Assembly (NCBI GenBank): GCA_035341015.1
Contig: DAOQUL010000011.1
Span: 14,543 to 78,542 of the forward strand
Reading direction: 5' to 3'
From: JAKQIM01 sp029557965
GTDB lineage: Bacteria; Chloroflexota; Anaerolineae; Anaerolineales; UBA4823
Length of the DNA stretch: 64,000 bases
The notes under the pieces are model-generated. The model was not told the origin of the DNA and did not search any database. It worked only from the letters and a program-made list of their open reading frames with translations. Numbering within the stretch: position 1 is the first letter of the stretch; each line of letters starts with the position of its first letter. Both the position numbers and the translations under genes were made by a program. Positions 49,610 through 58,575 of this stretch are shown piece by piece.

Positions 49610-50568
49610 GAAAAGGCCAAAATCCAGCCAAGTTCGTCAAAGAAGTTGCCAAGCCCCAGCGCGTGACGATTGCCGTGCTGAATTACATCCCCTTCTTGAG
49701 CGGCTTTTATGCCCAGACCCTCGATGTGCTCAAGACCTGCCTGGGCAGCATTTGGGAAAACACCGACCTGCCTTATGACCTGCTGGTCTTCGATAACGGC
49801 TCCTGCCAGGAAACGATCGACTTCTTGACCGAGGCCCAAGACGAGGGCAAGATCCAATACCTGATCCTCTCGCAGAAGAACATGGGCAAGGGCGGCGCAT
49901 GGAACATTATGCTCGATGCCGCGCCAGGCGAGATCATCGCTTACACCGATAATGATGCCTTTTTCTACAAGAACTGGCTCTCCAAGTCTCTGGCAGTGCT
50001 CGAAACCTTCCCCAAGGTCGGGATGGTCACCAGCCGGCCTTTCCGCACCCCGCCAGAATTCTACACGGCCGGATTGGATTGGGCCAAGAGCACCCCTGAT
50101 GCCAGTCTCGAACGCGGCCAGTTCATCCCCTGGGAAGCCTTTAAGGCCTTCGATATGAGCCTGGGCACGCCCGAAGAAGAGGTGCGCCAGCGCTACGAGG
50201 CCACCGAAGATGTGCGCGTTACCTACCAGGGTTTGAGCGCTCAACTGGGCGCCAGCCACTGGCAGTTTGTGTGCTACAAATCGGTCATCCAGCAGTTTTT
50301 GCCCTTCAGCATGGATCGCCCAATGGGCCAGGTGCGCCAGCTCGATCAGCGCATGAACGAAGCCGGTTACCTGCGCCTGATGCCGGTCGAATTCCTGGCG
50401 CAGAACATGAGCAACCGCCTGGATTGGGTCCACGACCCGAACGAGGCCGCTCCAAAGCCAGCGCCCAGGCCCAATCCGCTGCGCAAACGCTTGCTGCAGG
50501 CGGCCCCGGTCAAACGTGTTTTACTGGGCCTTTATGACCGCATCTTCCGCTGGTACTACGCGGATTGA
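49606..50568 (+). CDS. Family 2 glycosyltransferase
   Basis: A 320-residue GT-A protein: VTIAVLNYIPFLSGFYAQTL, DLLVFDNGSCQETIDFL, ILSQKNMGKGGAWNIML, and IIAYTDNDAFFYKNW, which is the metal-binding DxD. It lacks membrane helices. ATG 49606 overlaps the previous stop. It is followed by a TGA, then three 18-bp repeats that remain in the same frame up to the next gene. Confidence 0.85.
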   Translation: MRKGQNPAKFVKEVAKPQRVTIAVLNYIPFLSGFYAQTLDVLKTCLGSIWENTDLPYDLLVFDNGSCQETIDFLTEAQDEGKIQYLILSQKNMGKGGAWNIMLDAAPGEIIAYTDNDAFFYKNWLSKSLAVLETFPKVGMVTSRPFRTPPEFYTAGLDWAKSTPDASLERGQFIPWEAFKAFDMSLGTPEEEVRQRYEATEDVRVTYQGLSAQLGASHWQFVCYKSVIQQFLPFSMDRPMGQVRQLDQRMNEAGYLRLMPVEFLAQNMSNRLDWVHDPNEAAPKPAPRPNPLRKRLLQAAPVKRVLLGLYDRIFRWYYAD

Positions 50569-50582
50569 TCCTCAGCAACCCT

Positions 50583-50636
50583 TAAACCAGGGCCTTTTGG
50601 TAAACCAGGCCCTACTGGTAAACCAGGCCCTTTTGG
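50583..50636 (+). repeat. Three 18-bp tandem repeats between two glycosyltransferase genes
   Basis: TAAACCAGGSCCTWYTGG-type units at 50583-50600, 50601-50618 and 50619-50636, with two and three differences among copies. They can form GC-rich hairpins (AGGGCCT with AGGCCCT, and GGCCC-TTTT-GGGCC). Translated in the frame of both neighbours they read Lys-Pro-Gly-Pro-Phe/Thr-Gly, a collagen-like pattern. Confidence 0.85.
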
Positions 50637-50661
50637 GCCGGGCATATTGATCACAAACAAC

Positions 50662-52092
50662 ATGACAAAAAGAATCTTCATTTCTGCCGACCACGGCCTG
50701 GCTGTGGTTTACTTCTTACAAAGCGACGTCTTGCCCACCCTGCTCAATGCCGGCGTGGAGGTGGTACTGCTGACCGATGACGTTTTGCTGGAGCAGATCC
50801 GCGAACGCTTTGGCCAACCCGGCTTGATCGTCGAGGGCTTGCGCCTCACGCAGGCCGAGGAATATGCCAGGCGCGTTTCTCCTGAGCTTCAGTGGTGGCT
50901 CACCTATTTGCGTCGTGTAGGCGGGTCAAAACGCATCAACACCGAGGCCATGGATAGCTACATCGAGCAGGTAGAAGCGGAGGCCGGTTGGTCGCGCCGC
51001 ATCTTCATCCCTGCGGCACGCGCTGCCGTGGGCATCTTGCGCCGCTCGGCTTCAGCCCGCCGCCGATTGGTGCGCTACCAGATGCGCTTTAACCCCGGCC
51101 TGTATGCCGACCTGTTCGAGCGTTACCAGCCCAGCCTGGTGGTTGCCAGCACGCCGGGCTGGCGCATGGACCGTTACCTGCTGCGCGAGGCGCACAGCCA
51201 CGGCATCACCACTGCGGCGGTGGTGGTTGGCTGGGATAATCCCAGCAGTTATTCGATCCCCGGCGCACCGGTAGACTGGATCAACTGCTGGTCTGAGGCA
51301 CAAAAAGAAGAACTGGTGCTGGGTTCAGATTGGGACCCTGAACACATTCACATCGGCGGCATCCCATCTTATGATGGGTATTTTCGCAAGCAGTGGCTCA
51401 TCCCACGGGATGAATACTTCCGCCAGCACGGCCTGGACCCAGAGCGCAAGCTGCTCTCTTATGCCGCCAGCTTCGTCAGCTTCTCGCCCAATTACCAGAA
51501 CATTGAAGCCCTGGCCCGCCTGGTGTCATCTGACCAGCTTGCCGCCCCCTGCCAACTACTCATCCGCCTGCATCCCAATCACTTTTGGGATAACAAGCTC
51601 TTTGCTGGCGAACGCGAACAGATCCGCCAACTGGCAGAGCAGTACCCGCATGTACACATTGTCGAGCCGGTGCCTCTGGGCGGCTCCTTAGGCTACTACT
51701 CCGGCGAAGATATGCCCGAGAAAACATCGATGATGGGGCATGCCGATGTGTTCCTGACCGTTTACTCTACCATGGTGGTTGAGACGGCAATCCACCAACG
51801 GCCCATCGTCAGCGCCTGCATTGATGCCCCCGGCGGCTGGAACGTGCCGCGCAAGTACTCCCTGCCGCTCTCGCAGATCGGCAACTGGCCCACCCACTAC
51901 CGCTTCCGCCAATCGGGCTTTGGGCGCGTGGCTAACAACGAAGCCGAACTCGCCGAGGCGATCAACTTTTATCTAACGAACCCCGATGCCGATGCCGCCC
52001 AACGCCAGGCCTTCATCCAACGCGAAGTGACCTACACCGATGCCAGCGCTGGACGCCGCACCGGCGAATATTTGCTCTCGCGCATTCCCTAA
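50662..52092 (+). CDS. GT-B surface-polysaccharide transferase-like protein
   Basis: A 476-residue protein: MTKRIFISADHGLAVVYFLQ, VVASTPGWRMDRYLL, VVVGWDNPSSY, WSEAQKEELV, and in the donor half LLIRLHPNHF, ADVFLTVYSTMVVETAIHQRPIVS. The R-x-HP and S/T..E pattern resembles capsule and CDP-glycerol transferase-like enzymes. The specific reaction is unknown. ATG 50662 is chosen; a TTG at 50647 is in the same frame. No Shine-Dalgarno is visible, and a hairpin repeat lies just upstream, so translation may depend on coupling with the GT2 gene. Confidence 0.6.
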   Translation: MTKRIFISADHGLAVVYFLQSDVLPTLLNAGVEVVLLTDDVLLEQIRERFGQPGLIVEGLRLTQAEEYARRVSPELQWWLTYLRRVGGSKRINTEAMDSYIEQVEAEAGWSRRIFIPAARAAVGILRRSASARRRLVRYQMRFNPGLYADLFERYQPSLVVASTPGWRMDRYLLREAHSHGITTAAVVVGWDNPSSYSIPGAPVDWINCWSEAQKEELVLGSDWDPEHIHIGGIPSYDGYFRKQWLIPRDEYFRQHGLDPERKLLSYAASFVSFSPNYQNIEALARLVSSDQLAAPCQLLIRLHPNHFWDNKLFAGEREQIRQLAEQYPHVHIVEPVPLGGSLGYYSGEDMPEKTSMMGHADVFLTVYSTMVVETAIHQRPIVSACIDAPGGWNVPRKYSLPLSQIGNWPTHYRFRQSGFGRVANNEAELAEAINFYLTNPDADAAQRQAFIQREVTYTDASAGRRTGEYLLSRIP

Positions 52093-52095
52093 CCA

Positions 52096-53142
52096 ATGAC
52101 TATGAAATTTCTCATCTCAGGTCTCGGATCAATTGGCCGGCGACACTTTCGCAACCTGGTGGCACTCGGTGAAACCCATATCACCCTCCACCGCACCCAC
52201 CTTGCCACCCTCTCAGATGACGAGCTGGCGGGTTACCCGGTGGAAACCAACCTGGCGGCGGCCCTGGCCCAACATCCAGATGCCGTCTTCATCACCAACC
52301 CCACTGCCCTGCATATGGAGGTTGCCATCCCGGCGGCCGAGGCGGGTTGCCACCTCTTCTTGGAAAAGCCCATTTCGCACACACTGGAGGGGCTGGACCG
52401 CCTTCAGGCAGCCGTGCAGAAGAACAACCGGCAAGTTTTGGTTGGCTTTCAATTCCGCTATCATCCCGGCCTGCGCCAGGTGAAGGCCTGGCTGGAAATG
52501 GACGCCATCGGCACCCCCATCTCTGCGCGAGCCCACTGGGGCGAATACCTGCCCAACTGGCATCCCTGGGAAGATTACAAGCAGGGTTATGCGGCCCGCC
52601 CCGACCTGGGCGGGGGCGTGGTGCGCACCCTCACCCACCCACTGGATTACCTGCGCTGGCTTTTGGGTGAGGTCAGCGCCGTATGGGCTCTAACCAGCAG
52701 CACGGGCCTGAACATGCCGGTTGAAGACAATGCCGAGATCGGTTTGCGCTTTGCCACCGGCGCCCTGGGCAGCGTGCACCTGGACTATAACCAACAGCCG
52801 CCCACCCACACCCTTGAAATTACCGGCACCCGGGGGCGTATCCTATGGGACAATGCAGATGGTATGGCACGCCTTTACCTGCACGATCACCTTGGCGAGC
52901 GCTACAGCCCTTATTACCCAATGCTGCCCACCAAGTACACCACCAATGGAGATTGGCTGGTGGTCCAGCCAGCGGCAGGCTTCGAGCGCAACTGGATGTT
53001 CATGGACCAGACGCGTCACTTCTTATCTGTGCTGCGCGGTGAAGCCCAGCCAGTTTGCACACTGCAAGATGGCATCCAGGCCTTGCGCCTGGCCCTGAGC
53101 GCCCTCGAATCGGCCCAACGCGGCGTCTTGATCTCCTTATAG
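52096..53142 (+). CDS. Gfo/Idh/MocA-family oxidoreductase
   Basis: A 348-residue NAD(P)-binding protein: KFLISGLGSIGRRHFRNLVA, the EKPISHTLEGLDRL motif with the active-site Lys, GFQFRYHPGLRQVK, and HWGEYLPNWHPWEDYKQGYA followed by DLGGGVVRTLTHPLDY with the catalytic His. In glycan loci such enzymes oxidise nucleotide-sugar intermediates (WlbA-type) or related sugars. It starts 3 bp after the GT-B gene; the second ATG (52102) is an alternative. Confidence 0.87.
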   Translation: MTMKFLISGLGSIGRRHFRNLVALGETHITLHRTHLATLSDDELAGYPVETNLAAALAQHPDAVFITNPTALHMEVAIPAAEAGCHLFLEKPISHTLEGLDRLQAAVQKNNRQVLVGFQFRYHPGLRQVKAWLEMDAIGTPISARAHWGEYLPNWHPWEDYKQGYAARPDLGGGVVRTLTHPLDYLRWLLGEVSAVWALTSSTGLNMPVEDNAEIGLRFATGALGSVHLDYNQQPPTHTLEITGTRGRILWDNADGMARLYLHDHLGERYSPYYPMLPTKYTTNGDWLVVQPAAGFERNWMFMDQTRHFLSVLRGEAQPVCTLQDGIQALRLALSALESAQRGVLISL

Positions 53143-53163
53143 GCCGCCTTCTATTTGTTGCCC

Positions 53164-54858
53164 ATGACAAGCACCCCTCGCAAGGTTGACCGGACCACCA
53201 TCCTGATCGCACTGCTCAGCCTGGCCGGCTGCCTGGTCATCATTCTCAGTACGCGCTGGGGCCCATGGGCTTACAGTGATTCGACAGAATATATCGTCTC
53301 GGCGCGCACACTGCTGGCTGGGGAAGGGCTGGGGATCTATACCCCCACCGGCACATTCAAGCCGCTCTCTCTGCACCCGCCACTCTACCCCCTGCTGTTG
53401 AGCGCTTTCGGCTTCTTGGGGATCGAAATGCTGGATGCGGCGCGCTGGCTGAATGTGCTGTTCTTCGGGGGCACCATTTTTCTCGCCTCCTGGTTTGTCC
53501 ATCGTTTGTTCCATTCAGCCTGGCTGACCGTGCTCACCGGATTGGCTGTGCTGACCATGCCGGGCCTGGTAGATGTATTCAGCGGCGCCATGACGGAGCC
53601 ATTGTTCTTCCTTGCCGCCACCCTCAGCCTAGGCCTGCTGGCGATAGCGCTCTCTGCCCGGCAAGAAACACTCCCCGCAAGCTCAAATCGCCTGATCTTA
53701 TTCTCGGCACTGGCAGCGTCTGCCGCCAGCCTGGTGCGGTACCCGGGCATAGCGCTGGCTGCCGCCGGGTTGGTTGGTCTGCTTTGCTTTAACCATGCCC
53801 CCCTGAAAGCCCGCCTCCGGCAGTGCCTGGTCTTTGGGGCAGTCAGCCTGCTGCCCACTGCCGCCTGGTTGGCTTGGGTGTATGCACAGACGCGCACCAT
53901 CAGCTCGCGCAACTTTCACATACCTGCCAACCTGTGGGAAACACTCACTCCCCTGCGCCTGCAATTCGCAGAGGTCTTGTGGGGCTGGCTGCCATTCACC
54001 CAATTCCTGCCGGTTTATTCTTATAAGCTGGCGCGCAACCTGCTTTTGGGCCTGGGCTTCTTGTTCATCCTGGCAGCCGCTCTATCCATCTGGAAGCAAG
54101 CCCGGCAGGATGCTCAATCTGCCGGCAAATTAAGCCCGCTGGGTTTATGGGTGGGTCTATGGTTTGCCTTCATCGCCGCCTACCTGGCTTTGCTGGTTTA
54201 CACCTTCATCTCTACCACGCCCACGCCCGATATCATCAGCCGCACTTTACTGCCGGTGCAGTTTGGGCTGCTGTTCATCGTCCTGCCGATCGGGCGACTC
54301 ATCACCCAGGCATGCGGCCAGCCAGGCCCAACCCGGCCCACTCAGGCCAAATTGAGGCTCATCTTACCTGTGGCGGCGGTTGGCGCAGCCCTGGTCTTCA
54401 TCGCCTCGAATTCCCAGGCAAGCTGGCAAATTGCCAGCGCTTATTATCGCAATGGGGGCGGGTTTACCAGCCTGGCCTGGCAGCATTCCCTTACCCTGCA
54501 AGCCCTGCACGGCCTGCCAGCCAATATTCCGATCATCAGCAACCGAGCGCCTGCCGTGCTGCTTCTGGCCAACCGCCCGGCATATGACTTCTGCGGCCCG
54601 ACCAAGGATCCCTACTGGCCCTGCTACTTAGAGAGCGCGACGCGCTATGGGGATCTGCCCGACGACGAGGTACAAAGGGTCTTTCGAGAGACAGGGGCCG
54701 CACTGGTGATCTTTTATCCCTACTGCGCGCCAGGCGATTCGCCCTGGAGCGCCAACGTCCTTGCCCAACTCAACATGGTTACACAAGGGTTGGAAGTTTA
54801 CACATCTTCTTGCAATGGGGCCATCTTCTTTTACCCCAGGCCTGAAGGTCAAAAATGA
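53164..54858 (+). CDS. GT-C-like polytopic glycosyltransferase
   Basis: A 564-residue protein with about 11-12 hydrophobic helices. The first loop carries WAYSDSTEYIVSARTLLAGE (acidic residues near the GT-C active site), then KPLSLHPPLYPLLLSAFG. The C-terminal soluble part (about 110 residues) ends ..NGAIFFYPR. It is clearly similar to the gene at 56876 in this first loop. ATG 53164 is preferred to TTG 53155. It overlaps the next GT-C gene (ATGA). Confidence 0.72.
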   Translation: MTSTPRKVDRTTILIALLSLAGCLVIILSTRWGPWAYSDSTEYIVSARTLLAGEGLGIYTPTGTFKPLSLHPPLYPLLLSAFGFLGIEMLDAARWLNVLFFGGTIFLASWFVHRLFHSAWLTVLTGLAVLTMPGLVDVFSGAMTEPLFFLAATLSLGLLAIALSARQETLPASSNRLILFSALAASAASLVRYPGIALAAAGLVGLLCFNHAPLKARLRQCLVFGAVSLLPTAAWLAWVYAQTRTISSRNFHIPANLWETLTPLRLQFAEVLWGWLPFTQFLPVYSYKLARNLLLGLGFLFILAAALSIWKQARQDAQSAGKLSPLGLWVGLWFAFIAAYLALLVYTFISTTPTPDIISRTLLPVQFGLLFIVLPIGRLITQACGQPGPTRPTQAKLRLILPVAAVGAALVFIASNSQASWQIASAYYRNGGGFTSLAWQHSLTLQALHGLPANIPIISNRAPAVLLLANRPAYDFCGPTKDPYWPCYLESATRYGDLPDDEVQRVFRETGAALVIFYPYCAPGDSPWSANVLAQLNMVTQGLEVYTSSCNGAIFFYPRPEGQK

Positions 54859-56879
54859 ATACGTTCAGCGCTCTGGCTATTCGCACCGCGCGCCACCCCA
54901 ATTTCCCCTTAATTCTCTTGCTGGTTGTCAACCTGGTTGCCGGGTTGCTGACCTTTCAGGATTACAGCCTGAGCTGGGATGAGCCGTTATTCTATGCGTA
55001 TGCCGATGCCATCCCCTATGCTTACTCGATCAGCGAGCGGTTGAGCGGGGATTTTAACATCGAAAATGCCTACGGTCCCAGCGCAGAAGATCATAAAATC
55101 TACGGCCCGGCATACTTACTGCCGGCCAAGGTAGTGGTCGACCTGCTGGATTGGGCCCTGCCAGTCAGCCGTGTTGCGCTATGGCACCTGGTGAATTTCC
55201 TAACCTTCCAAGCAGGGGTGGGGTTCTTTTACGCACTCTGCCGGCGTTGGGTAGATGCCTGGGCAGCGTTTGGGGCAGCGCTCCTTTTCAGCACCCAGCC
55301 GCTTTTATGGGGCCACGCCTGGATTAACCCCAAAGATATCCCCTTCATGGCCTTCTTTACCGCAGCAATTTACCTGGGCTTTCGCATGGTAGACCGCCTC
55401 TCACAAGGGCAGACGACCAGCCAGGCAATGCTTTCAGCGGCTGCCCCCTGGCCCGAAGCACGCTGGAAAAAGCTGAGACGCAGTTTGCAGATTGCGGCCA
55501 TCGCAGGGCTGATCCTGGCGGCAGGGGCCTATGCATTTTCGCCCCAACTTGAGGGCCTGGCTGGCGTCCTGATCCACAAGGCTTACCTGGCTTCTCCTGA
55601 GAGCCTGGCAGGCCGCCTGTTCGGCTTCCTGGCAGCCAATGCCAAAACAGTGCCCGAAGAAGCCTACACCAACAAAGCCTTGATCCTGTTCTCGCACCTG
55701 AAGTTAGGGCTGGCCGTCCTGGCGGGTGGGCTGACGCTGACAGCGGCGGTATTCACCCTTTGGCTGGCAGAGCTTCAACGCAGTGCGGCCTGGCTGGTTG
55801 AAAAACTGTCCCCCCTGCCTACCCGGCCTGCCTGGTGGGTAAGCGGGACGCAAGCGGGGAACGGTTGGCGGCATTTGTGGTTGCCAATCCTGCTGGCTGG
55901 GACGGCTCTGGGCCTGTTGACTTCGATCCGTATCATCGGCCCGCTGGCGGGTTTGTTGGTTGTGCTATATTTCTTCCTGCGTTCTGAACGCCGCCCCCTG
56001 GCAAGTATGGTAACCTATGCGGTCATCGCCGTTCTGGTGATGCTGATCACCTGGCCTTACCTGTGGGAAGCTCCCTTGCAGAACCTGATCGGGGTTCTTC
56101 AGCACATGGCGAACAACCCTCAGATACTTTCTGTGATCTACAACGGGGCAGCGCATCTGTCAAATCAACTTCCGGCATCTTATCTGCCGGTGATGCTGGC
56201 AATCACACTGACCCTGCCGGTTTGGCTGTTGTTCATGAGTGGGCTGGCGGCGGCAGCACTGCGCGTTGCCAGGCAAAATATCGAGTGGCGTTCATTGAGC
56301 ATGGTGCTGTTGTGGTTTTTATTGATGCTGGTGTATGTCTTGGTCATGCGCCCGCCAATGTATGATGGCTACCGGCACTTCCTGTTCATCCTGCCGCCGG
56401 TCTTCATCTTTACAGGCCTGGCCTTACAGTTCTTCTTCAATCTCAGCCGCCGAAGATGGTTCAATATTCTCTTGCTGTCGGCCCTGGTGCTGCCAGGCAT
56501 TCTCGGCATTGTAAGACTGCACCCTTACCAATATGCCTACTACAATGAGCTGGTCGGCGGAACCGGCGGGGCCTTCCGGCGCTTTGAAACCGATTATTGG
56601 CTGACCTGTTATCGAGAAATCATGGAGCAGGTGAACGTCAGCACCCCGGCTGGAAAGACCCTGTTTGTCCAACGCCAGCCATCCATCGCCCAAGAATACG
56701 CCGCCCAGGGCCTGGTCATTGAAGGCTTTGAGCCCGAAGATGACCAGACCTTCTCTGGTAGCCTGCTCTTGCTCTCAACCCGAACCAATGCCGATCAAAA
56801 GGTCCACCTCGAAGCGCCCATCTTATACAGTGTTGGAAGAGATGGGGCCATATTTTGCGTTGTGAAACAGATCCCATGA
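54855..56879 (+). CDS. GT39-like polytopic glycosyltransferase
   Basis: A 674-residue protein with about 11-12 hydrophobic helices. The first periplasmic loop has DYSLSWDEPLFYAYADAIPY, the Asp-Glu pair of GT39/ArnT enzymes, followed by a larger loop with YGPSAEDHKIYGPAYLLPAK. HAWINPKDIPFMAFFT and the C-terminal YNELVGGTGGAFRRFETDYW are widely shared by this group. A middle helical insertion (about 190-270) is unusual. It probably adds a sugar from a polyprenyl-phosphate donor on the outer face. It overlaps both neighbours by 4 bp. Confidence 0.75.
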   Translation: MNTFSALAIRTARHPNFPLILLLVVNLVAGLLTFQDYSLSWDEPLFYAYADAIPYAYSISERLSGDFNIENAYGPSAEDHKIYGPAYLLPAKVVVDLLDWALPVSRVALWHLVNFLTFQAGVGFFYALCRRWVDAWAAFGAALLFSTQPLLWGHAWINPKDIPFMAFFTAAIYLGFRMVDRLSQGQTTSQAMLSAAAPWPEARWKKLRRSLQIAAIAGLILAAGAYAFSPQLEGLAGVLIHKAYLASPESLAGRLFGFLAANAKTVPEEAYTNKALILFSHLKLGLAVLAGGLTLTAAVFTLWLAELQRSAAWLVEKLSPLPTRPAWWVSGTQAGNGWRHLWLPILLAGTALGLLTSIRIIGPLAGLLVVLYFFLRSERRPLASMVTYAVIAVLVMLITWPYLWEAPLQNLIGVLQHMANNPQILSVIYNGAAHLSNQLPASYLPVMLAITLTLPVWLLFMSGLAAAALRVARQNIEWRSLSMVLLWFLLMLVYVLVMRPPMYDGYRHFLFILPPVFIFTGLALQFFFNLSRRRWFNILLLSALVLPGILGIVRLHPYQYAYYNELVGGTGGAFRRFETDYWLTCYREIMEQVNVSTPAGKTLFVQRQPSIAQEYAAQGLVIEGFEPEDDQTFSGSLLLLSTRTNADQKVHLEAPILYSVGRDGAIFCVVKQIP

Positions 56880-58483
56880 AACACAAGTTATTTCTGCTTG
56901 CGCTCCTCATCGTGGCTGGCATTGGCGTCTGGGCCATATGGTACAGTTCTCCTTACGGGTTTGGGTTGGTCAACGACTCTGCCACGTACGTCGAAGGGGC
57001 CACGAACCTGCTGGCAGGCAATGGCTATGTCCGCACTTCGGGCGGCGGCGAACTCAAGCCCATCACCCATTTTCCACCGCTCTTTTCTTTGCTTCTGGCA
57101 GCGTTGGGCATGGCTGGCTTTGATCTGCTGGAAGGAGGGCGCCTGGCAATCAGCCTGTTGTTTGGCATCGACATCGTCCTGGTGGGATTGAGCGTTTACA
57201 AGATCAGCGGCTCACAGCTCTTTGCCCTGCTGGGGGCGCTGCTCCTAGCTGCATCTGATGTGCACCTGGGTGTGTATGCCATGCTGATGAGCGAGCCGCT
57301 GTTTCTGACGCTCTTGCTGGCAACCTGCCTGGCGTTGGCCAAGAGTTTCGAACACCAACACTGGGGTTGGCCGCTCTTGACTGGCATTTTGCTCAGCCTG
57401 ACCATCTTAACGCGTTATGCCGGAGCCAGCCTGCTCATCCCCATTCTGCTAACGTTCACTTTGCTCAAGATGGAGGGCCGGCCTCCCATTCCTGGCCGGA
57501 TATCCCTGCGTGCCAACCCACTGTGGGCCGTGGCCTTGCTACTGGCAGGTATGCTGCTGCCGCTGCTCGCCTGGATGGGTTATAACCTGAGGCTCAGCCA
57601 GGCCAGTTCGCTCGGCAACCGCCAGTTCAACTGGCACCCCATTCCCCTGGCAACCCTGCTGGAAGGGATCAAAAACCTGCTCACCTGGCTGGCCCCTGAT
57701 GATCTGCTGGCTGCCCACCGGCTGTGGGGGTGGCTGTTCAGCCTGCTGGCATTGATCGTTGTCCCCGGCATCTTGGCCTGGCTGGGCTGGGTGATATGGC
57801 ACCAATGGCGCGGCCGCCCGGCAGTACAACCATCGACGGGCAGCCTGGCCCTGGCATTTGTGTTGGCAGCCCACATCCTCACCTACCTGGGTTTTCTGAT
57901 TTTATCGATCAGCCTTTTCGACGCTACCACGCCTTTGAACGACCGCATTCTTGCTGTGGCATATGTACCAGAGATGATTCTATTTGCCAGTGGACTGGCC
58001 TGGTTGTGGCAAGCACTCGGCAAACAGGAGGCGGCCAAGTGGATCCTGGCCCTGTTCTGTGCCGGGCTCGTCCTTGCCAGCTTATGGGATGGCGCGACGG
58101 CAGTGCACGATCTGAGGCTAGAGGGCCGGGGGTTTGCCCACCAGGGATGGCAAGAGTCGCCTGCCATCCAAACCGTGCGCGACCTGCCGACAACAACGAT
58201 CATCTACAGTGACAAGCCCGGGGCAATATTCTTGCTAACGGGCAGGGCAGCTTATGTTCTGCCGACTCCCATGGATGCGGTCACAACCCAGGCCAGGGCT
58301 AACTTTGCCGGCGACCTGGCCCAAATGCAAACCCGCCTGCTGGGGGGGCAGGCTGTGTTGGTGCTGTTTGACCTGCAAAACAGCGCAGAGCCCGCCGACG
58401 TAGCAACCTACGACGAGATTTCGGCTGGCATGCCCGTGCTGGCCAACTATGGGAACGTGATCATCTTTGGCAGCCTGCCCTGA
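56876..58483 (+). CDS. GT-C-like polytopic glycosyltransferase (paralogue of 53164 gene)
   Basis: A 535-residue protein with about 11 hydrophobic helices. The first loop reads GLVNDSATYVEGATNLLAGN then KPITHFPPLFSLLLAALG, which aligns with the equivalent loop of the 53164 gene (DSTEY..LLAGEG..KPLSLHPPLY). The C-terminal soluble part holds IQTVRDLPTTTIIYSDKPGA. The two paralogues flank a different GT-C gene. ATG 56876 overlaps the previous stop. A promoter for the next operon follows. Confidence 0.72.
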   Translation: MKHKLFLLALLIVAGIGVWAIWYSSPYGFGLVNDSATYVEGATNLLAGNGYVRTSGGGELKPITHFPPLFSLLLAALGMAGFDLLEGGRLAISLLFGIDIVLVGLSVYKISGSQLFALLGALLLAASDVHLGVYAMLMSEPLFLTLLLATCLALAKSFEHQHWGWPLLTGILLSLTILTRYAGASLLIPILLTFTLLKMEGRPPIPGRISLRANPLWAVALLLAGMLLPLLAWMGYNLRLSQASSLGNRQFNWHPIPLATLLEGIKNLLTWLAPDDLLAAHRLWGWLFSLLALIVVPGILAWLGWVIWHQWRGRPAVQPSTGSLALAFVLAAHILTYLGFLILSISLFDATTPLNDRILAVAYVPEMILFASGLAWLWQALGKQEAAKWILALFCAGLVLASLWDGATAVHDLRLEGRGFAHQGWQESPAIQTVRDLPTTTIIYSDKPGAIFLLTGRAAYVLPTPMDAVTTQARANFAGDLAQMQTRLLGGQAVLVLFDLQNSAEPADVATYDEISAGMPVLANYGNVIIFGSLP

Positions 58484-58499
58484 CGCCCTCTGCCATCCT

Positions 58500-58545
58500 T
58501 TGCTCATTAAGCCCTCTCGGGATATAATCGTCGCTCGTAATGAGT
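58500..58545 (+). promoter_or_regulatory. Promoter of nonulosonate module 2, flanked by inverted repeat
   Basis: TTGCTC (58500-58505), 17-nt spacer, perfect TATAAT (58523-58528). CTCATTA (58503-58509) and TAATGAG (58539-58545) form a 7-bp inverted repeat that straddles the promoter and could be an operator. The downstream ATG at 58576 has CCGGAG five nt upstream. Confidence 0.55.
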
Positions 58546-58575
58546 GATGAATAACTAACACCTTCCGGAGCTTTC

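Noticed and set aside
49417..50433. Antisense frame of 338 residues opposite two transferases
   Set aside because: Spans two real genes that overlap by 4 bp; the product has no recognisable domain.
50583..50636. CRISPR-like repeats
   Set aside because: Units are directly adjacent with no spacers and only three copies; no cas genes.
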